Assembly: GCA_009842245.1 (NCBI GenBank)
Contig: VYFT01000027.1
Span: 1-32,722 of the forward strand
Source of the DNA: Gammaproteobacteria bacterium
GTDB lineage: Bacteria > Pseudomonadota > Gammaproteobacteria > Pseudomonadales > Azotimanducaceae
DNA length: 32,722 nt
Direction of reading: 5' to 3'
In this document: piece by piece, positions 32,523 to 32,722 of the stretch
Layout: the number at the start of each line of letters is the position of its first letter
Position numbering within the stretch: the first letter of the stretch is position 1
Position numbers and translations under genes: made by a program
Notes under the pieces: generated by a model
Databases searched by the model: none
Told to the model about the DNA's origin: nothing
What the model saw: the letters and a program-made list of their open reading frames with translations, nothing else

Positions 32523-32638
32523 CAGCATCAATTTCAAAAATCGAAAAACACTACGCCAAAGAAATTCCTAAGAGGAACCCGTAAAAGAGAAAAGTAGAAT
32601 TTCGGTGGTTAACCAAGATTCCGTTGAAGAAATCGAAC

Positions 32639-32722
32639 ATGCGACTCTCTAAATTTTCACTTACTGCAATAATCGCTGGATTTGCACTGACGTTTCTACT
32701 CGCCGGTAGCCTATCAGCAAAG
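32639..32722 (+). CDS. Start of an exported protein (cut by the window end)
   Basis: ATG at 32639 opens a frame of 28 codons that runs off the end. The translation is a textbook Sec signal peptide: MRLSK, a hydrophobic core (about residues 6-22), then GSLSA before the break. No Shine-Dalgarno of note is seen. The mature protein is outside the window, so no function can be given. Confidence 0.55.
   Translation, partial: MRLSKFSLTAIIAGFALTFLLAGSLSAK

Overview
Kind of genome. The window reads as chromosomal DNA of a Gram-negative bacterium with a moderately AT-rich genome. Almost every gene product carries a signal peptide, a signal anchor or a lipoprotein signal, and two products look like outer-membrane beta-barrels ending in Phe. 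GGAG-type ribosome binding sites are present at several genes. A marine gammaproteobacterium-like host is my guess, at low confidence. The TlpA proteins with an N-terminal DUF4369-like half resemble an architecture best known from Bacteroidota. I see no rRNA, tRNA, CRISPR array, transposase or phage gene.

Layout. (1) 48-13168, + strand: seven tandem paralogues (called SOL1-SOL7 here) of about 600 residues. Each has one N-terminal membrane helix with a conserved GxxxG, a variable linker and a long alpha-solenoid. SOL7 is cut off in its 3' half. (2) 12980-18193, - strand: a 1737-codon secreted TPR protein converging on SOL7. The two genes share one rearrangement breakpoint near 13144, and each reads a short way into the antisense of the other. 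(3) 18403-25125, + strand: a secreted EF-hand protein, a secreted thioredoxin-ankyrin fusion, a fusion of an FGE/sulfatase-modifying-factor-like domain to a TlpA-type thioredoxin, and a second TlpA-type gene interrupted by one in-frame TGA. (4) 25162-27018, - strand: SOL8, an eighth solenoid paralogue with a lipoprotein signal instead of a membrane helix. (5) 27401-29026, + strand: an intact third TlpA-type protein. (6) 29225-32522, mostly - strand: a segmental duplication holding two copies of a beta-barrel gene plus an unknown secreted protein gene; the second copy of the latter is a pseudogene. (7) 32639 to the end: the start of a further exported protein.

How it may fit together (inference). 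This looks like an envelope-protein amplification hot spot. Solenoid scaffolds sit on the inner membrane (SOL1-SOL7) and probably the outer membrane (SOL8), beside a large periplasmic TPR protein, a calcium-binding protein, several periplasmic thioredoxin-fold enzymes and small outer-membrane barrels. The mature SOL proteins have essentially no cysteine, so they are more likely scaffolds or binding proteins than redox substrates. Copy number expansion, start-codon loss, nonsense mutations and a fusion or deletion junction all show that the region is turning over. I do not recognise the SOL family as a named system. It is the best candidate here for something undescribed.
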